Virus record (IMG/VR): IMGVR_UViG_3300037502_002220
Coordinates: 41,445-105,444 of that record
Direction: 5' to 3' (one strand)
DNA from: a virus
Length of the DNA stretch: 64,000 nucleotides
In this document: in pieces, positions 1-10,198 of the stretch
Layout: each line of letters begins with the position of its first letter
Position numbering within the stretch: position 1 is the first letter of the stretch
Program-made: the position numbers and the translations under genes
Notes under the pieces: model-generated
Told to the model about the DNA's origin: nothing
The model's database searches: none
The model's input: only the letters and a program-made list of their open reading frames with translations

Positions 1-2
1 TT

Positions 3-3000
3 ACTGTAGAAACAACTATAAATGCTAACTCACCTATTGTAGAAGAACTAACATTACGCTTAGATCAACTTAGGATTAAAACTAAAGAAGAAACGCTAGA
101 GCCTGAAGAACTTAATGATGAAGAAGCAGTTACTAATGACCATCCGTTTCTAAAAGCTAGCTGGGAAACAAATCCAGAAGATAACATTACACTAGCTATG
201 AAGATCTTTGCTACTTCAATAGAGAGTTCACAGCTTAGTGATTACTACGCACTACCTAAACCAGAGCCTTCTGGTAAAGTAGTTATGACGTTGTTTAAAG
301 TACTTAAGAATGCTACACATAACTGGGATGTAGTAAAGAACTTACTTGAAAATAACGTAGATACCAATCCTTGGATACAAACTATTCTAGATCGTCTGCA
401 AAATAACTTGAAGTTACGCACACAGTTTGTGCGATCGTTTGTAAAAGCACACTACGATATGTACAGTGGTATCTGGGTTAAAGAAGAACTACAGGTACAA
501 CCACTAGAAGATGAAACTAGGTTTATATCTTTAATACGTGAAGTTAAAGATTACATTAACATACTTGAAGATAGAGAAGGTATAGTTAGTCCTAGTTTAT
601 CAGATCGTAATCTCTCTACTAAAGAGAAGTTTCGTATCCTAACAGGTATAGAACTATCTGATGAAATATTAAAAGGTACAATAAATACTAGCAAAGGTCT
701 TACAACAGGTGAAGAGATTGCCGATAATATAATTGCTGTTACTCGTACAAACATAAATGAAGGAGTTCAGTACAAGGATCTATTTAATAACAAAGTATAT
801 AGACCTACTGATAAATCAGAAAAACCTGAAGATTATTCTGTACTAGGTAACTTACGTCGTCTTCTTAATGAATACAATAAATATAGACCTAGTGAACAAG
901 GTGTAGTACTTAATCATAATCGTGATAGAGTGTGGCCTTGGACTATGCACACATATCAAAAGCAAGTAGAGTCTGCACTTAACCTAGTTGCTAACTTAAC
1001 ACCTAGTGAGCTAGCAACTATTGACTCTGGTATAACTGAAGGTGGATTACTCCCTGAAGAAGTTAATATGCAAAAGCGTATTGCTAAACTTAGAGAGTTG
1101 CTACCTTGGTTTGTAGATTACAAGTTTAACTTTTACGTAGATGAAAATGGATTAACTAGAACTAATTCATTAATACTTAAGCGTATACTAGAACAAGGAG
1201 ATACTTACTCCATATCTATATTTAGTGGTATGCGTTTAGATGATGGTACTGATGCTAAGGATCTACTTACACCAGATATGATACCTATGTACATTAGGTC
1301 TATGAGTGGACTAGAACCTAAGTACATTAGCGTTAAGCATGGTGATCGTGGTGCTATATTTGCTGGTGGTTTTGAAAGTAAAGTAAAATATACAGATAAT
1401 ATAACTGCACAAGACTACTTAGCTTCACTGCTACTAGATGAGATTAACTTAATCCGAGAAAGCAGTAAGTACAGTGTATTTAAAAAGATGGGTGACGGTA
1501 ACCTTAAGCTATTTGAGTTTTTAAACATTGACGCAAATGAACTACAAAAGTTAGTTAACGATACTACATTGACTTCAAACAAGTTACACAAGAAGTATAA
1601 AGAAAGTTTTGATAAGCATGTAGAAGGGATTGAAGCAGACTTTAAAAACTTATTGAAAGAAGTCTACGCTAACTTTGACGGTAAAAGGTTTGATGATGTA
1701 TTTACTAAACCTGGAGAAACAAAAGTACCTTTTTATACTACAGCAGAGGTGTTTAGTATGTACAATAACGATGAAGAAATTCTTATCAAAGAAGTAGTTA
1801 AGAATTATTTGATACACTTCTACGAAGATATGCGTGTATTTGTAGGATACGCAGGTGAGTATCCTAACATGGTAAACTTGTTTAAGCGTATTCAGAGCTT
1901 ATCTTCTTCTGGTACTCCACTAGTTAATGACGGTGAACTTAATAGCTACATTGATAATAAAAATCAACAGGATGCGTACGCAATTATTACAGGTAATGAA
2001 GTTGAAATGCGCACGTATGGTGATCGTAACTTAAAGCAAAAAGGTAAGATTAAAGAGAAAGTACTTATCGGACCTAGGGTTAGTTATACAGAAGCTGAAA
2101 AAGAAAATCTAGCTGCTATCCATAAAGCTAATTTAATCAAAGAAGGATTTCCAGAAGATATTGCAGAAAAGCGTGCTGAAGAATGGGTATCTGTATTTGA
2201 TAAATACGAAGAAGCAGATGGTGTAACATTTACAAATATGTTCTTCTATCGTGAATATAAGATTAGATTAGGTGAGTGGAATCAGAACATGGAAAATGCT
2301 TTTCAGATTGAGCTAGCTATCCTTAATCAGAATACATTAAACCCAGAAGTATTTCTTGCAGAAGGTGATCGTGTATTTGCTAATAGACCTACAGATTTAC
2401 CAGTAATACGCATTAAAGCATTTGATTTAAGTAATGAAAATGCAGCTAGGGTATTTAACAAGTTAGAACCTTTTACTATGCTTAAGCCAGTGTACACTGG
2501 TCCTGTAGAACATCAAGGTGCTACAGTAAATGGTATACGTAAAACAGCATTTCATGTTATATTACCTAGTATGGTATTTGGTACTGATAAGATGCAGAGT
2601 ATACATGATTACATGCTACGTAATAACGTAGATATGATATCGTTAGATAGTGCTACTAAGAAAGCAGTACCTAGTAATGTAGAAGATATTAATGTAGAAA
2701 TATATTCTACTAACGAAGACACGTTTACAATCTTAGATACTATGTATCTTAAAGAACAAGTAAAGATGTCTAACGATGAAAAGGGTAGGATTAAAAACGC
2801 TACACAGTCTACTACAATAGTATTTACTAATATTTTTGAAGAAGATCCTAGAGGGTTTTCTAAACCAAAAGATTACACAGGTGAAAGACCTTGGAATGAA
2901 CTTACTGATGAAGAGAAGTTAGCTCAGAGTAAAGTATTTACTAAACACACAAAGTACAAAGAAGCACTTGATGCTGTTGTAACAATGCACATGGATCGTG

Positions 3001-6000
3001 TTAAAGAAGATCTAGGTGTAGTTGGTGATAACATTACAGACATTGAACTTGTTACAGAAATACTTAGAACTAACATTAACGTACCTTCAGTTAGAGATGC
3101 TTTAAATTATGTAACAGAAGCTAAGAGTTTAGACTTATTACCTAGCTTTAATAGGATTGAACCAGCGTTACTTAGTATTGTAAGTAATGAAGCTGTTAGG
3201 ATTAAACGTCCTGGTGAGATGCTAGCTCAATACTCTGTCTATGGTATGGATGAAGTTACAATATCTGGTGTTAAATCTAAGCGTCTTCAGAACTATAGAA
3301 TTGAAGGTAATGTAATTAGACCAGCAGAGATTATTGTACCGCTACCTAAGAGTATGGCTGCTCAGTTAATGAAGAGGTTTAAAACTAATAACTTAGTAGA
3401 AGCTATACAAAGATATAACAGTAGAGATAAAAAAATTATTGTAAAAGGTTTGCGTATTCCTAATCAGCAGTTATCGTTTAACGGTATCTACGAAATTAAA
3501 GAGTTTGCACTACCTACAATGCAAAACTATATTGTATTACCTAGTGAGATTGTACCAGTAAGTTCTTCTGACTTTGACATTGATAAGCAACAAGTGTACT
3601 GGCCTATACTTGATGATAGAGGTAACATGGTTCAAACAGATGAAGCTGGTGTATATAATAGGTTACTTCAAGCTGAAATAGATCTGTTGTTAGATCCATC
3701 TAATTTTCACACGTTGATGGCACCAGTAAATGAAGCTTGGTTTAGTAAAGATCTATTTAAAGACATATTAATAAAACGCGGTGAGTATACTGCAGAACAA
3801 TTAAATAGTGACGAGAAGTTAGAAAATGCTGTAATCAAGTTTACGTTTAAGGAAATTGGTAACATCGCTAGTCAAATACGTACTGCTATTAACATGACGC
3901 AATCTAAGCTTAACGTAGGTCTTATGGCTACTAACGCTAAGATGTATCCTGTAGGTCAAGCAGATTCTTGGAAAGCTAGTAGCGTAGTAGCTAATGAAGA
4001 TGATATCCTTATAGCTAACTTGATACCTTTTGAAGGTGATAAGCAACACTTCTTTGCACTGTATGATTCTGATTACAGACATATTACAGAAATTATTAGT
4101 ACGTTAATGACATCGCAGTTAGATGGCGTTAAGAACCCATATGCTGTAGCATTAAACATTGTTAAGAATAGTATTGGACCAATGATGTTTATGGTTAGAC
4201 GTGGTATGCCTATTAACTTAATAGCTAGGATTATTGCGTCACCTGTAGTAACGAGGTATAACACAGTTACTAACTTGTATAAATCTAACTCAGCTAAAGC
4301 TAGACGTATATACCCTAAGACTAAGGGGAAGAGTAACGTACTTAATTTTATGTACGATTTTAGCGGTAAAAACGCAATAGAAAATTATTTAAACGAGTTT
4401 AAAAATAGAGATAGGATAGTAAGCTCTGCTACTGTTCTTAAAGCATTATCAGATAAAACATTAAAGACTGAAGATAGTCTTCAAGTACTTGCTGGTTATA
4501 TGTACGTTGAAGAACTAGCTAAAGCTATGTTGGAGATATCTACTGCGATGACACCTGATACTAAGCCATTAGGTAACATGTCTATGGTAGATGTAATGTC
4601 TGAAAAATATAAAGACTTTGACAACAACTTTCGTCGTAGAGCAGCTATGATAGATAAAGATTTTAAAACTGGATTTTTAAAACCTTTCTACAATGCTCAA
4701 AAGTTGTATCAACTGTTTGGTAACTTATACTTTACTAGAAAAGATAAATTAGCTAATTACTTAACGGTAGAGTTAGGTACACAAGTTAGTGCTGGTGCTA
4801 TATCTGTAGATGATAGAGCTAGAGTTAAGAACACGTTTGTTAATGACTTTAAAGCGTATATGTTCTTTAAAAAACTTAACGAAAGTAAAGAATATAAAGG
4901 TAAGTACACATTTGATGCTATCATGACTAATAGTAATCTTGTAGATGAAATTGCAAGCATACGACAAGATGAAACGCACCCTATGAGTACTAACTACCTA
5001 ATACAGAATTTAATTCCTATTACAGGTATAGCTACAGATCCAGATGGTACTACACCTTTGTATTTACTTAAGCTAAGAAGTAGGGGTGATAACGCGTTAC
5101 ATCTTTACGATCTGTATCAAAACTTTGAAGATCTTGTAGATTCTGTTGTAGGTACAGAGTATGAAGCAAGTATGCACGAACTTGTACGTAAACTTATTGC
5201 ATATAACGTATACACTACTGGATTTGGATTCTCACCATTTACATTAGATGATGCAGTATCACCTAGGTTAGTTAATAAACTTTACAAAGAAATAGATTTC
5301 TATAACACTAAAATTACAGAAGAAGATGTTACACAGTTTGCTAACTTGTTTGTAGCTATGAACCCTAATGTGTTTAGGTTCACGATTAAACCTAAGAAAA
5401 ATGAAACAAACTTTTTTAGAAATGTGAAGTATAAGTGGGACGGTACTTTTACAGCTAATGAAACAGACGTAACTATCTTAGGTAACTCGTACGCTAAACG
5501 TTATGATAGTAAAGTACCTAAGTACTTAACTATTCCTGTTCCACGTGGAACTCAAGCTCAAGTACAACCTACGCCTGTAACTGAACAACAGATTCCTGAT
5601 GAACTTAAATGTTCTACACCTGGGTCAAAAGCAGAAGAAGGTATGTCTTTTGGATTTACACCAGGTAGTAACTGGGAGATAATCAAAGATTTTAAAGGAC
5701 CTTCGCATGAATACGGTGGTATAGATATTATGGTTGAAGGTGGTACTATACGTATGTCTGATAAAGAAGGTGATGTTAAAGCACCAGATGGGGTAGTTAT
5801 ATCTAAAATTATGTCTAAGCTTAATCCTAAAAACTGGGGTGTTACTGATTATACAGATAAAGGTAGTTTTGATGACGCATTTTTATCTGCGCGGAATGCT
5901 GAAGAAAAAGAATTTATGTATAAAAATAAAAGGTACACTACTGCGCAAAAAGGAGAAGATAGACCAGAGAGTTCTTTTAACTTAAGTAAGCCGCAAAGAG

Positions 6001-6725
6001 AAAGAATATACAATTCTGTGAGACCTGTAGGTTATCCTGCTGATGAAATGATACCTGCTGCTAAAAGATACATAACGGGAAGTAAGTTTTCAGATGCAGA
6101 AAGCGCTGAAGTAAGAACGGTTGAAGATGAAGATGCATGGGCATTTTTTATGGGATTACCTCAGCAAAAAAATTCAGTAACTGAGTCAAAGTATAGACCT
6201 TCTAGCGCTAAAGATAAAAACACAAGATATTACACACTGAGAAATGCGTATCCAAATTTTGATGAAACTGTTATTAATAACGCAGAAGCTGCTTTTACAG
6301 TTAACAAAAAATTAAACGCGGGTACTGTAAGAGGTGTTGAATCTTCATTTTTACCTTTAGAAAATGTAACTTTTTCTAAAGGTAAAGATGAGAGAGGAGA
6401 TTATTATTCTATGTACGATGTGTATGATTTTAGCATTCCTTTTGAAGGAAAAATAGGAAAACCTTATGAAGTATATGACAGGGTTTATTATAAAGATTAC
6501 GGAGATGGTGTTCGTAAACCTATGTATTATACCGACAATGAGCTTTTATCTTTAGACGTAAATAAAAAGAATTTTGATACACTAGCGTTGCAAAAAGAAT
6601 TATCTAACAGAGGTGTTACCTTTAAAAAGTCTGTAAAAAAAGATGGTTCTTTTGATGGTATATTTGGAGAAGAAACTAAAGCTGCGTTGTTAGATTATCA
6701 GAATAAAAACAAACCTAAGAAATGA
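3..6725 (+). CDS. Giant virion RNA polymerase polyprotein (5' end outside window)
   Basis: The reading frame is open from base 3 with no stop, so the gene starts left of the window; the first in-window ATG at 198 is internal. The motif SSDFDIDK at 3564-3587 matches the metal-binding DxDxD loop of the crAss-like phage RNA polymerase, a two-barrel enzyme that is packaged and injected to transcribe early genes. The N-terminal 1900 codons are the polymerase part. The C-terminal part differs: a GPSHEYGGIDIMVEGG segment near 5700-5745, then a peptidoglycan-binding-like domain at 6551-6720 (LQKELSNRG, DGIFGEETKAALLDYQ). From about 5640 the DNA is more AT-rich. The stop overlaps the next start as ATGA. 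Polymerase assignment is from family knowledge plus the motif; the C-terminal role in cell-wall contact is inferred. Confidence 0.85.
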   Translation, partial: TVETTINANSPIVEELTLRLDQLRIKTKEETLEPEELNDEEAVTNDHPFLKASWETNPEDNITLAMKIFATSIESSQLSDYYALPKPEPSGKVVMTLFKVLKNATHNWDVVKNLLENNVDTNPWIQTILDRLQNNLKLRTQFVRSFVKAHYDMYSGIWVKEELQVQPLEDETRFISLIREVKDYINILEDREGIVSPSLSDRNLSTKEKFRILTGIELSDEILKGTINTSKGLTTGEEIADNIIAVTRTNINEGVQYKDLFNNKVYRPTDKSEKPEDYSVLGNLRRLLNEYNKYRPSEQGVVLNHNRDRVWPWTMHTYQKQVESALNLVANLTPSELATIDSGITEGGLLPEEVNMQKRIAKLRELLPWFVDYKFNFYVDENGLTRTNSLILKRILEQGDTYSISIFSGMRLDDGTDAKDLLTPDMIPMYIRSMSGLEPKYISVKHGDRGAIFAGGFESKVKYTDNITAQDYLASLLLDEINLIRESSKYSVFKKMGDGNLKLFEFLNIDANELQKLVNDTTLTSNKLHKKYKESFDKHVEGIEADFKNLLKEVYANFDGKRFDDVFTKPGETKVPFYTTAEVFSMYNNDEEILIKEVVKNYLIHFYEDMRVFVGYAGEYPNMVNLFKRIQSLSSSGTPLVNDGELNSYIDNKNQQDAYAIITGNEVEMRTYGDRNLKQKGKIKEKVLIGPRVSYTEAEKENLAAIHKANLIKEGFPEDIAEKRAEEWVSVFDKYEEADGVTFTNMFFYREYKIRLGEWNQNMENAFQIELAILNQNTLNPEVFLAEGDRVFANRPTDLPVIRIKAFDLSNENAARVFNKLEPFTMLKPVYTGPVEHQGATVNGIRKTAFHVILPSMVFGTDKMQSIHDYMLRNNVDMISLDSATKKAVPSNVEDINVEIYSTNEDTFTILDTMYLKEQVKMSNDEKGRIKNATQSTTIVFTNIFEEDPRGFSKPKDYTGERPWNELTDEEKLAQSKVFTKHTKYKEALDAVVTMHMDRVKEDLGVVGDNITDIELVTEILRTNINVPSVRDALNYVTEAKSLDLLPSFNRIEPALLSIVSNEAVRIKRPGEMLAQYSVYGMDEVTISGVKSKRLQNYRIEGNVIRPAEIIVPLPKSMAAQLMKRFKTNNLVEAIQRYNSRDKKIIVKGLRIPNQQLSFNGIYEIKEFALPTMQNYIVLPSEIVPVSSSDFDIDKQQVYWPILDDRGNMVQTDEAGVYNRLLQAEIDLLLDPSNFHTLMAPVNEAWFSKDLFKDILIKRGEYTAEQLNSDEKLENAVIKFTFKEIGNIASQIRTAINMTQSKLNVGLMATNAKMYPVGQADSWKASSVVANEDDILIANLIPFEGDKQHFFALYDSDYRHITEIISTLMTSQLDGVKNPYAVALNIVKNSIGPMMFMVRRGMPINLIARIIASPVVTRYNTVTNLYKSNSAKARRIYPKTKGKSNVLNFMYDFSGKNAIENYLNEFKNRDRIVSSATVLKALSDKTLKTEDSLQVLAGYMYVEELAKAMLEISTAMTPDTKPLGNMSMVDVMSEKYKDFDNNFRRRAAMIDKDFKTGFLKPFYNAQKLYQLFGNLYFTRKDKLANYLTVELGTQVSAGAISVDDRARVKNTFVNDFKAYMFFKKLNESKEYKGKYTFDAIMTNSNLVDEIASIRQDETHPMSTNYLIQNLIPITGIATDPDGTTPLYLLKLRSRGDNALHLYDLYQNFEDLVDSVVGTEYEASMHELVRKLIAYNVYTTGFGFSPFTLDDAVSPRLVNKLYKEIDFYNTKITEEDVTQFANLFVAMNPNVFRFTIKPKKNETNFFRNVKYKWDGTFTANETDVTILGNSYAKRYDSKVPKYLTIPVPRGTQAQVQPTPVTEQQIPDELKCSTPGSKAEEGMSFGFTPGSNWEIIKDFKGPSHEYGGIDIMVEGGTIRMSDKEGDVKAPDGVVISKIMSKLNPKNWGVTDYTDKGSFDDAFLSARNAEEKEFMYKNKRYTTAQKGEDRPESSFNLSKPQRERIYNSVRPVGYPADEMIPAAKRYITGSKFSDAESAEVRTVEDEDAWAFFMGLPQQKNSVTESKYRPSSAKDKNTRYYTLRNAYPNFDETVINNAEAAFTVNKKLNAGTVRGVESSFLPLENVTFSKGKDERGDYYSMYDVYDFSIPFEGKIGKPYEVYDRVYYKDYGDGVRKPMYYTDNELLSLDVNKKNFDTLALQKELSNRGVTFKKSVKKDGSFDGIFGEETKAALLDYQNKNKPKK

Positions 6726-6907
6726 AACCTAAGCACATTGAAGTAGAAGGTGGTGAAATAGCTATACGTAATAAGAACGGTGATATAGCTATTATACCTA
6801 AGTATAAGAAACGTTGGTTGCAAAGTCAAATGCGAAAAGGGTGCCACTCTTGTATAGATGAATTTGTAAAAACACTACCTTCGTATAAAGATCTTAAAGA
6901 TAAATAA
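6722..6907 (+). CDS. Small basic virion-block protein with EGGEI motif
   Basis: A 61-residue basic protein starting in a 4-nt ATGA overlap with the polymerase gene. Its first half, HIEVEGGEIAIRNKNGDIAI, resembles the IDIMVEGGTIRMSDKEGDVK segment inside the C-terminus of that giant protein, so it looks like a free-standing copy of the same element. It also has CHSC, a possible metal or disulfide pair. The position inside the virion operon suggests a virion or assembly role. I do not know its function. Confidence 0.75.
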   Translation: MKPKHIEVEGGEIAIRNKNGDIAIIPKYKKRWLQSQMRKGCHSCIDEFVKTLPSYKDLKDK

Positions 6908-6908
6908 C

Positions 6909-9302
6909 ATGGCTTGTCAAATTAAAAGAAAAGATAACGGTACTATAGATACTGTACTAGCACCTAATGGTAAACCTAGTGTGTTATACAACTCACTTGT
7001 AAATGCTATTGCTAGCTCAGAAGTAACTAGGAACGTTATACAATCTGATCCTTATGTAAGTTCTGTAATGGATAGTGTATATGTAATGGATAACACTGCT
7101 GAAGAACTTGCACTAGCTGCTTGGAGTAAGGCGTACACTGTAGACTTTATAGATAGCTTTGGTAACTGGAAAGAAGATAAGCTACCTAATACAGATAGTA
7201 ACGGTGAGCCTACTATAAACATGTTATTTCCAGAGATTGCAGATACTGGTGTTAAACCTGGTGTATCTGAGCTGTTTGAATCTAATCCTGAGTTAGCTAA
7301 TGTAGGCACACAAGAACAATACTCTGCATACCTAGACCAAGTGTTTCCAGATAGCAAGGTTAAAGACATCATGTATCATGGTAGTGATAAAACGTTTAAT
7401 AAATTTTCAAAAGAATTTGCAAGAGCTGATAGACCTTATTTTTATTTTTCATTTGCTGAAGAAGCTAACATGTATAAAGAAGCAAGAGGAGGTTCTTATA
7501 TTTACCCTGTTATTTTAAATGTTAAAAATTATGCTACAGGTTATACTCCTGATGAATTAGAAATAGATACTGTTAATAATTTAATAAAACAAGGATATGA
7601 TGCTGTTGCTGGTAGAGGTTGGACAACAAGAGAAGAAGTAGCAGTATTTGAACCAGAACAAATACACATATTAGGTACCCCACAAGACATAGAAGGGTTT
7701 AAAAGATTTGTATCTAAACCTACACAATCTGTTAGACTTTTTTCAAGTGAAGAGTATTCTAAAAACACTCGTGCGTATGTAGAAGAAGTTGAAAGAGTTA
7801 CCCGACTTATTGAAAATAAATTAAAGATTAAAGAAAAATCTTTTGTAGGTAAAACAACTGACAAGTTTGTTGAAAAACAAGATTATTTAAACGATGTTTT
7901 AAAACAGCTATTAAATAACATAGGTTTACCTAATACTATAACTAGCTTAGAAGAATTAAAAGCTGGGTTACAGGATGGTACAATCTTAAAATATATTCAG
8001 AAGGAATATGATTTTTACAAGCAAAAAACTATTAAGACAAAAGGAAATCTAAACACATTGAACTCTAACGTCAGAGTATTAAATAGATTTTTAAAATCTT
8101 TAGATATAAACGCATATTCTATAGAACAACAAGAGTTAATAAGAAAATCTTTTCCTGCACTGTTTGAAGATTTAGGTAGGTATAAATCTAAAGCGCAAGC
8201 ACTGTCTTATTACAAGCAAGTTGTAAATACACCTAAGTTTTTAAATAAAGCTTTAAACTTACAGTACGTTAAGACACAGTACTTTACTGCACAATCTAAG
8301 CTAAACAAATTTGAAAATTTATTGAACTATAACACATTGTCTCCAGAAGATTTTCAATATAGAATATACAAAGTTGTTGAAAATGAGCTGGATAGGAGAA
8401 GTGAGTTTTTTGATTCTAATAAAATGCAAGCTGTTGTGTTAGCTGAAAAAGAAAAAATAGCTAAGCAGACTTACGAAAAAAGTGTAAAAGGGTTATTAGA
8501 AAGATTTAGTAAAAATGAGAACACTGTTTCAGGTAAGATAGCTAAGGTATTTTTAGAACATCCTAATACATTAAACGCAATTAAAGCAGAAAACATAAAC
8601 AAAACTATTTTTGGATTTGCAGGAGGAGAGTGGAAAGGAGACGGTACTTTAAATGTTAACTTTAAAGACGAACAATCTCTAAAGCACATATTGTTACATG
8701 AGTTAACACATCATTTTACAGTACCTTATGTTTTTACTTATTTAAAAAATCATTCTAACATAGATAAGTATGTAGGTTTTTCTGAAAGATTTCCTTCAGA
8801 AGAAGACTTAAAAGAAAGTATAGAATATTCTGTAAAAGAATTAACTCGACAGGAAGTAGATTCTATTTCTAAATTAGAAGATATTTACATTCATGTTTTA
8901 AATTTACATAAGCAAGGTAAGATACAATTTACTAACAGAGAGTTTTCTGCAAATCCTGAATATGGATTAGAAAATCTTTATGAGTTTATATCAGAGGTAA
9001 TATCTAACCCGTATTTTGCTGCAGAGATAGCTAAGCAGCCTGGTTTGTTTAATAAAAAATCTAATCTTCTTAAAGATATTATTTATGCTATCTTTAAAAT
9101 GTTTGGGATAAATAATAACAATTCTTTATTAGAAGATGTATATAACTTGTTTGAAGATTCTTTTTTATATAAAGATGAAAAGTATAACTTTAAATCTTTA
9201 GTAGAATCGAAGTCAAGTTTTAAGTACAACTTACCTCAAGTTCAACAATCTATAAGTGATGAGTGGACTAACGTAAAAAATAACTGTCCTAAACTAATTT
9301 AA
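6909..9302 (+). CDS. Virion protein with ADP-ribosyltransferase-like and zincin metalloprotease domains
   Basis: 797 residues. The segment at 7369-7675 (MYHGSDKTFNKFS, then YFYFSFAEEANMYKE, then GYDAVAGRG and EEVAVFEPEQIHILGT) has the layout of the ADP-ribosyltransferase domains of phage polyvalent proteins. The segment LLHELTHH at 8691-8714 is an HExxH zinc-protease site, followed by NLYEFISEVISNP, as in polyvalent-protein metallopeptidases. Between them lies a long helical, lysine-rich stretch. From about 7375 to the end, codon use is clearly more AT-rich than in the first 150 codons and in neighbouring genes, suggesting exchange of this part. It is probably packaged and injected to modify host proteins; that role is inferred. 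Confidence 0.65.
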   Translation: MACQIKRKDNGTIDTVLAPNGKPSVLYNSLVNAIASSEVTRNVIQSDPYVSSVMDSVYVMDNTAEELALAAWSKAYTVDFIDSFGNWKEDKLPNTDSNGEPTINMLFPEIADTGVKPGVSELFESNPELANVGTQEQYSAYLDQVFPDSKVKDIMYHGSDKTFNKFSKEFARADRPYFYFSFAEEANMYKEARGGSYIYPVILNVKNYATGYTPDELEIDTVNNLIKQGYDAVAGRGWTTREEVAVFEPEQIHILGTPQDIEGFKRFVSKPTQSVRLFSSEEYSKNTRAYVEEVERVTRLIENKLKIKEKSFVGKTTDKFVEKQDYLNDVLKQLLNNIGLPNTITSLEELKAGLQDGTILKYIQKEYDFYKQKTIKTKGNLNTLNSNVRVLNRFLKSLDINAYSIEQQELIRKSFPALFEDLGRYKSKAQALSYYKQVVNTPKFLNKALNLQYVKTQYFTAQSKLNKFENLLNYNTLSPEDFQYRIYKVVENELDRRSEFFDSNKMQAVVLAEKEKIAKQTYEKSVKGLLERFSKNENTVSGKIAKVFLEHPNTLNAIKAENINKTIFGFAGGEWKGDGTLNVNFKDEQSLKHILLHELTHHFTVPYVFTYLKNHSNIDKYVGFSERFPSEEDLKESIEYSVKELTRQEVDSISKLEDIYIHVLNLHKQGKIQFTNREFSANPEYGLENLYEFISEVISNPYFAAEIAKQPGLFNKKSNLLKDIIYAIFKMFGINNNNSLLEDVYNLFEDSFLYKDEKYNFKSLVESKSSFKYNLPQVQQSISDEWTNVKNNCPKLI

Positions 9303-9314
9303 AATTATACAACT

Positions 9315-9806
9315 ATGATGTTAGATAAAGAACTATTAGAACTGTTTAACTACAGGATCAACCAGGAAGAAGCTAGTGCTAGGTTATATCTTAAAATGTC
9401 TATACACTTAAATGACGTAGGATATTTTAACGCCGCTAAGTTGTGGAAGAAGTTCTCAGAAGAAGAACGTGAGCACGCAGATATCGCACGTAAGTATTTA
9501 CTTGCACTAGACATTGAACCAGAGACTAGAGATATTATTGTACCTAACAAAGAGTTTAACGGTCTAGATGGTGTTATTAACGCTACACTAGAACATGAGT
9601 ATGAAGTTACACAGCAGTGTGAAGACTTAGCTAAAGCTTGTCTTAAACAACTGTGTTTTAAATCATTCTCTATTGCACAAGAATATATTAAAATACAAAT
9701 ACACGAGCTTGAGGAATACCACGACATGAAGAATAGATTAGATCTATTTGGTACAGATCCTATTAGCTTACGTTTGTATGATAACGAACTCAAAGATATG
9801 TTATGA
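9315..9806 (+). CDS. Ferritin
   Basis: 163 residues, the usual length of a bacterial non-haem ferritin. The order of motifs matches the four-helix ferroxidase bundle: NYRINQEEASARLYLKMS (first glutamate ligand), KKFSEEEREHAD (E and H ligands), TLEHEYEV (E), QIHELEEYHDM (Q/E near the last helix). Ferritins oxidise Fe(II) and store iron as 24-mers. It lies between virion genes and its stop overlaps the next start. A capsid-block ferritin could be packaged, or could handle iron or oxidative stress in the infected cell; the role is not visible in the sequence. A 147-codon antisense frame is a shadow. Confidence 0.85.
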   Translation: MMLDKELLELFNYRINQEEASARLYLKMSIHLNDVGYFNAAKLWKKFSEEEREHADIARKYLLALDIEPETRDIIVPNKEFNGLDGVINATLEHEYEVTQQCEDLAKACLKQLCFKSFSIAQEYIKIQIHELEEYHDMKNRLDLFGTDPISLRLYDNELKDML

Positions 9807-10198
9807 GCTGCGCACCCTTTAGTGATCCACTGATGAACGCATTATCATATCTATATACAAATAAAGCTATAGATAAGGATATGCGCATCAGAACTAAACG
9901 CATAGACTTCTACTTGAACATCCTTGATAAACAAGCTGGTGTCAAGCTATTTGATATCATGGAAGATACACTAGTACCTATCCAAGAGAACTTTAATACT
10001 ATGCGTGGTCTAGAGCAAGCTGATGAAGTAGCACCAATACCGTCTTATACAGATCGTATTGCAGAAGGTAGATCAGAAGCTAAGGAAGTGTGGAATAACT
10101 CTGATAAAAAACTACCTTCTGGTTTTGACGAAGATCAGCGCATGTACTTAGAAGAATTATTTAATGAAGGTATATTAGAACTTAACTGTACGTTATGA
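9803..10198 (+). CDS. Conserved-type small virion-block protein, function unknown
   Basis: 131 residues, acidic, with no domain that I recognise. It starts in a 4-nt overlap with the ferritin gene and ends in a 4-nt overlap with the next large gene, so the three are translationally coupled. Both this protein and the next begin with MSC. It is mostly predicted helical (KRIDFYLNILDKQ; RMYLEELFNEGILEL). A structural or assembly role is inferred only from position. Confidence 0.7.
   Translation: MSCAPFSDPLMNALSYLYTNKAIDKDMRIRTKRIDFYLNILDKQAGVKLFDIMEDTLVPIQENFNTMRGLEQADEVAPIPSYTDRIAEGRSEAKEVWNNSDKKLPSGFDEDQRMYLEELFNEGILELNCTL

Noticed and set aside
9350-9793. 147-codon minus-strand frame
   Set aside because: Antisense to the ferritin gene; low-complexity serine/leucine-rich product without features.
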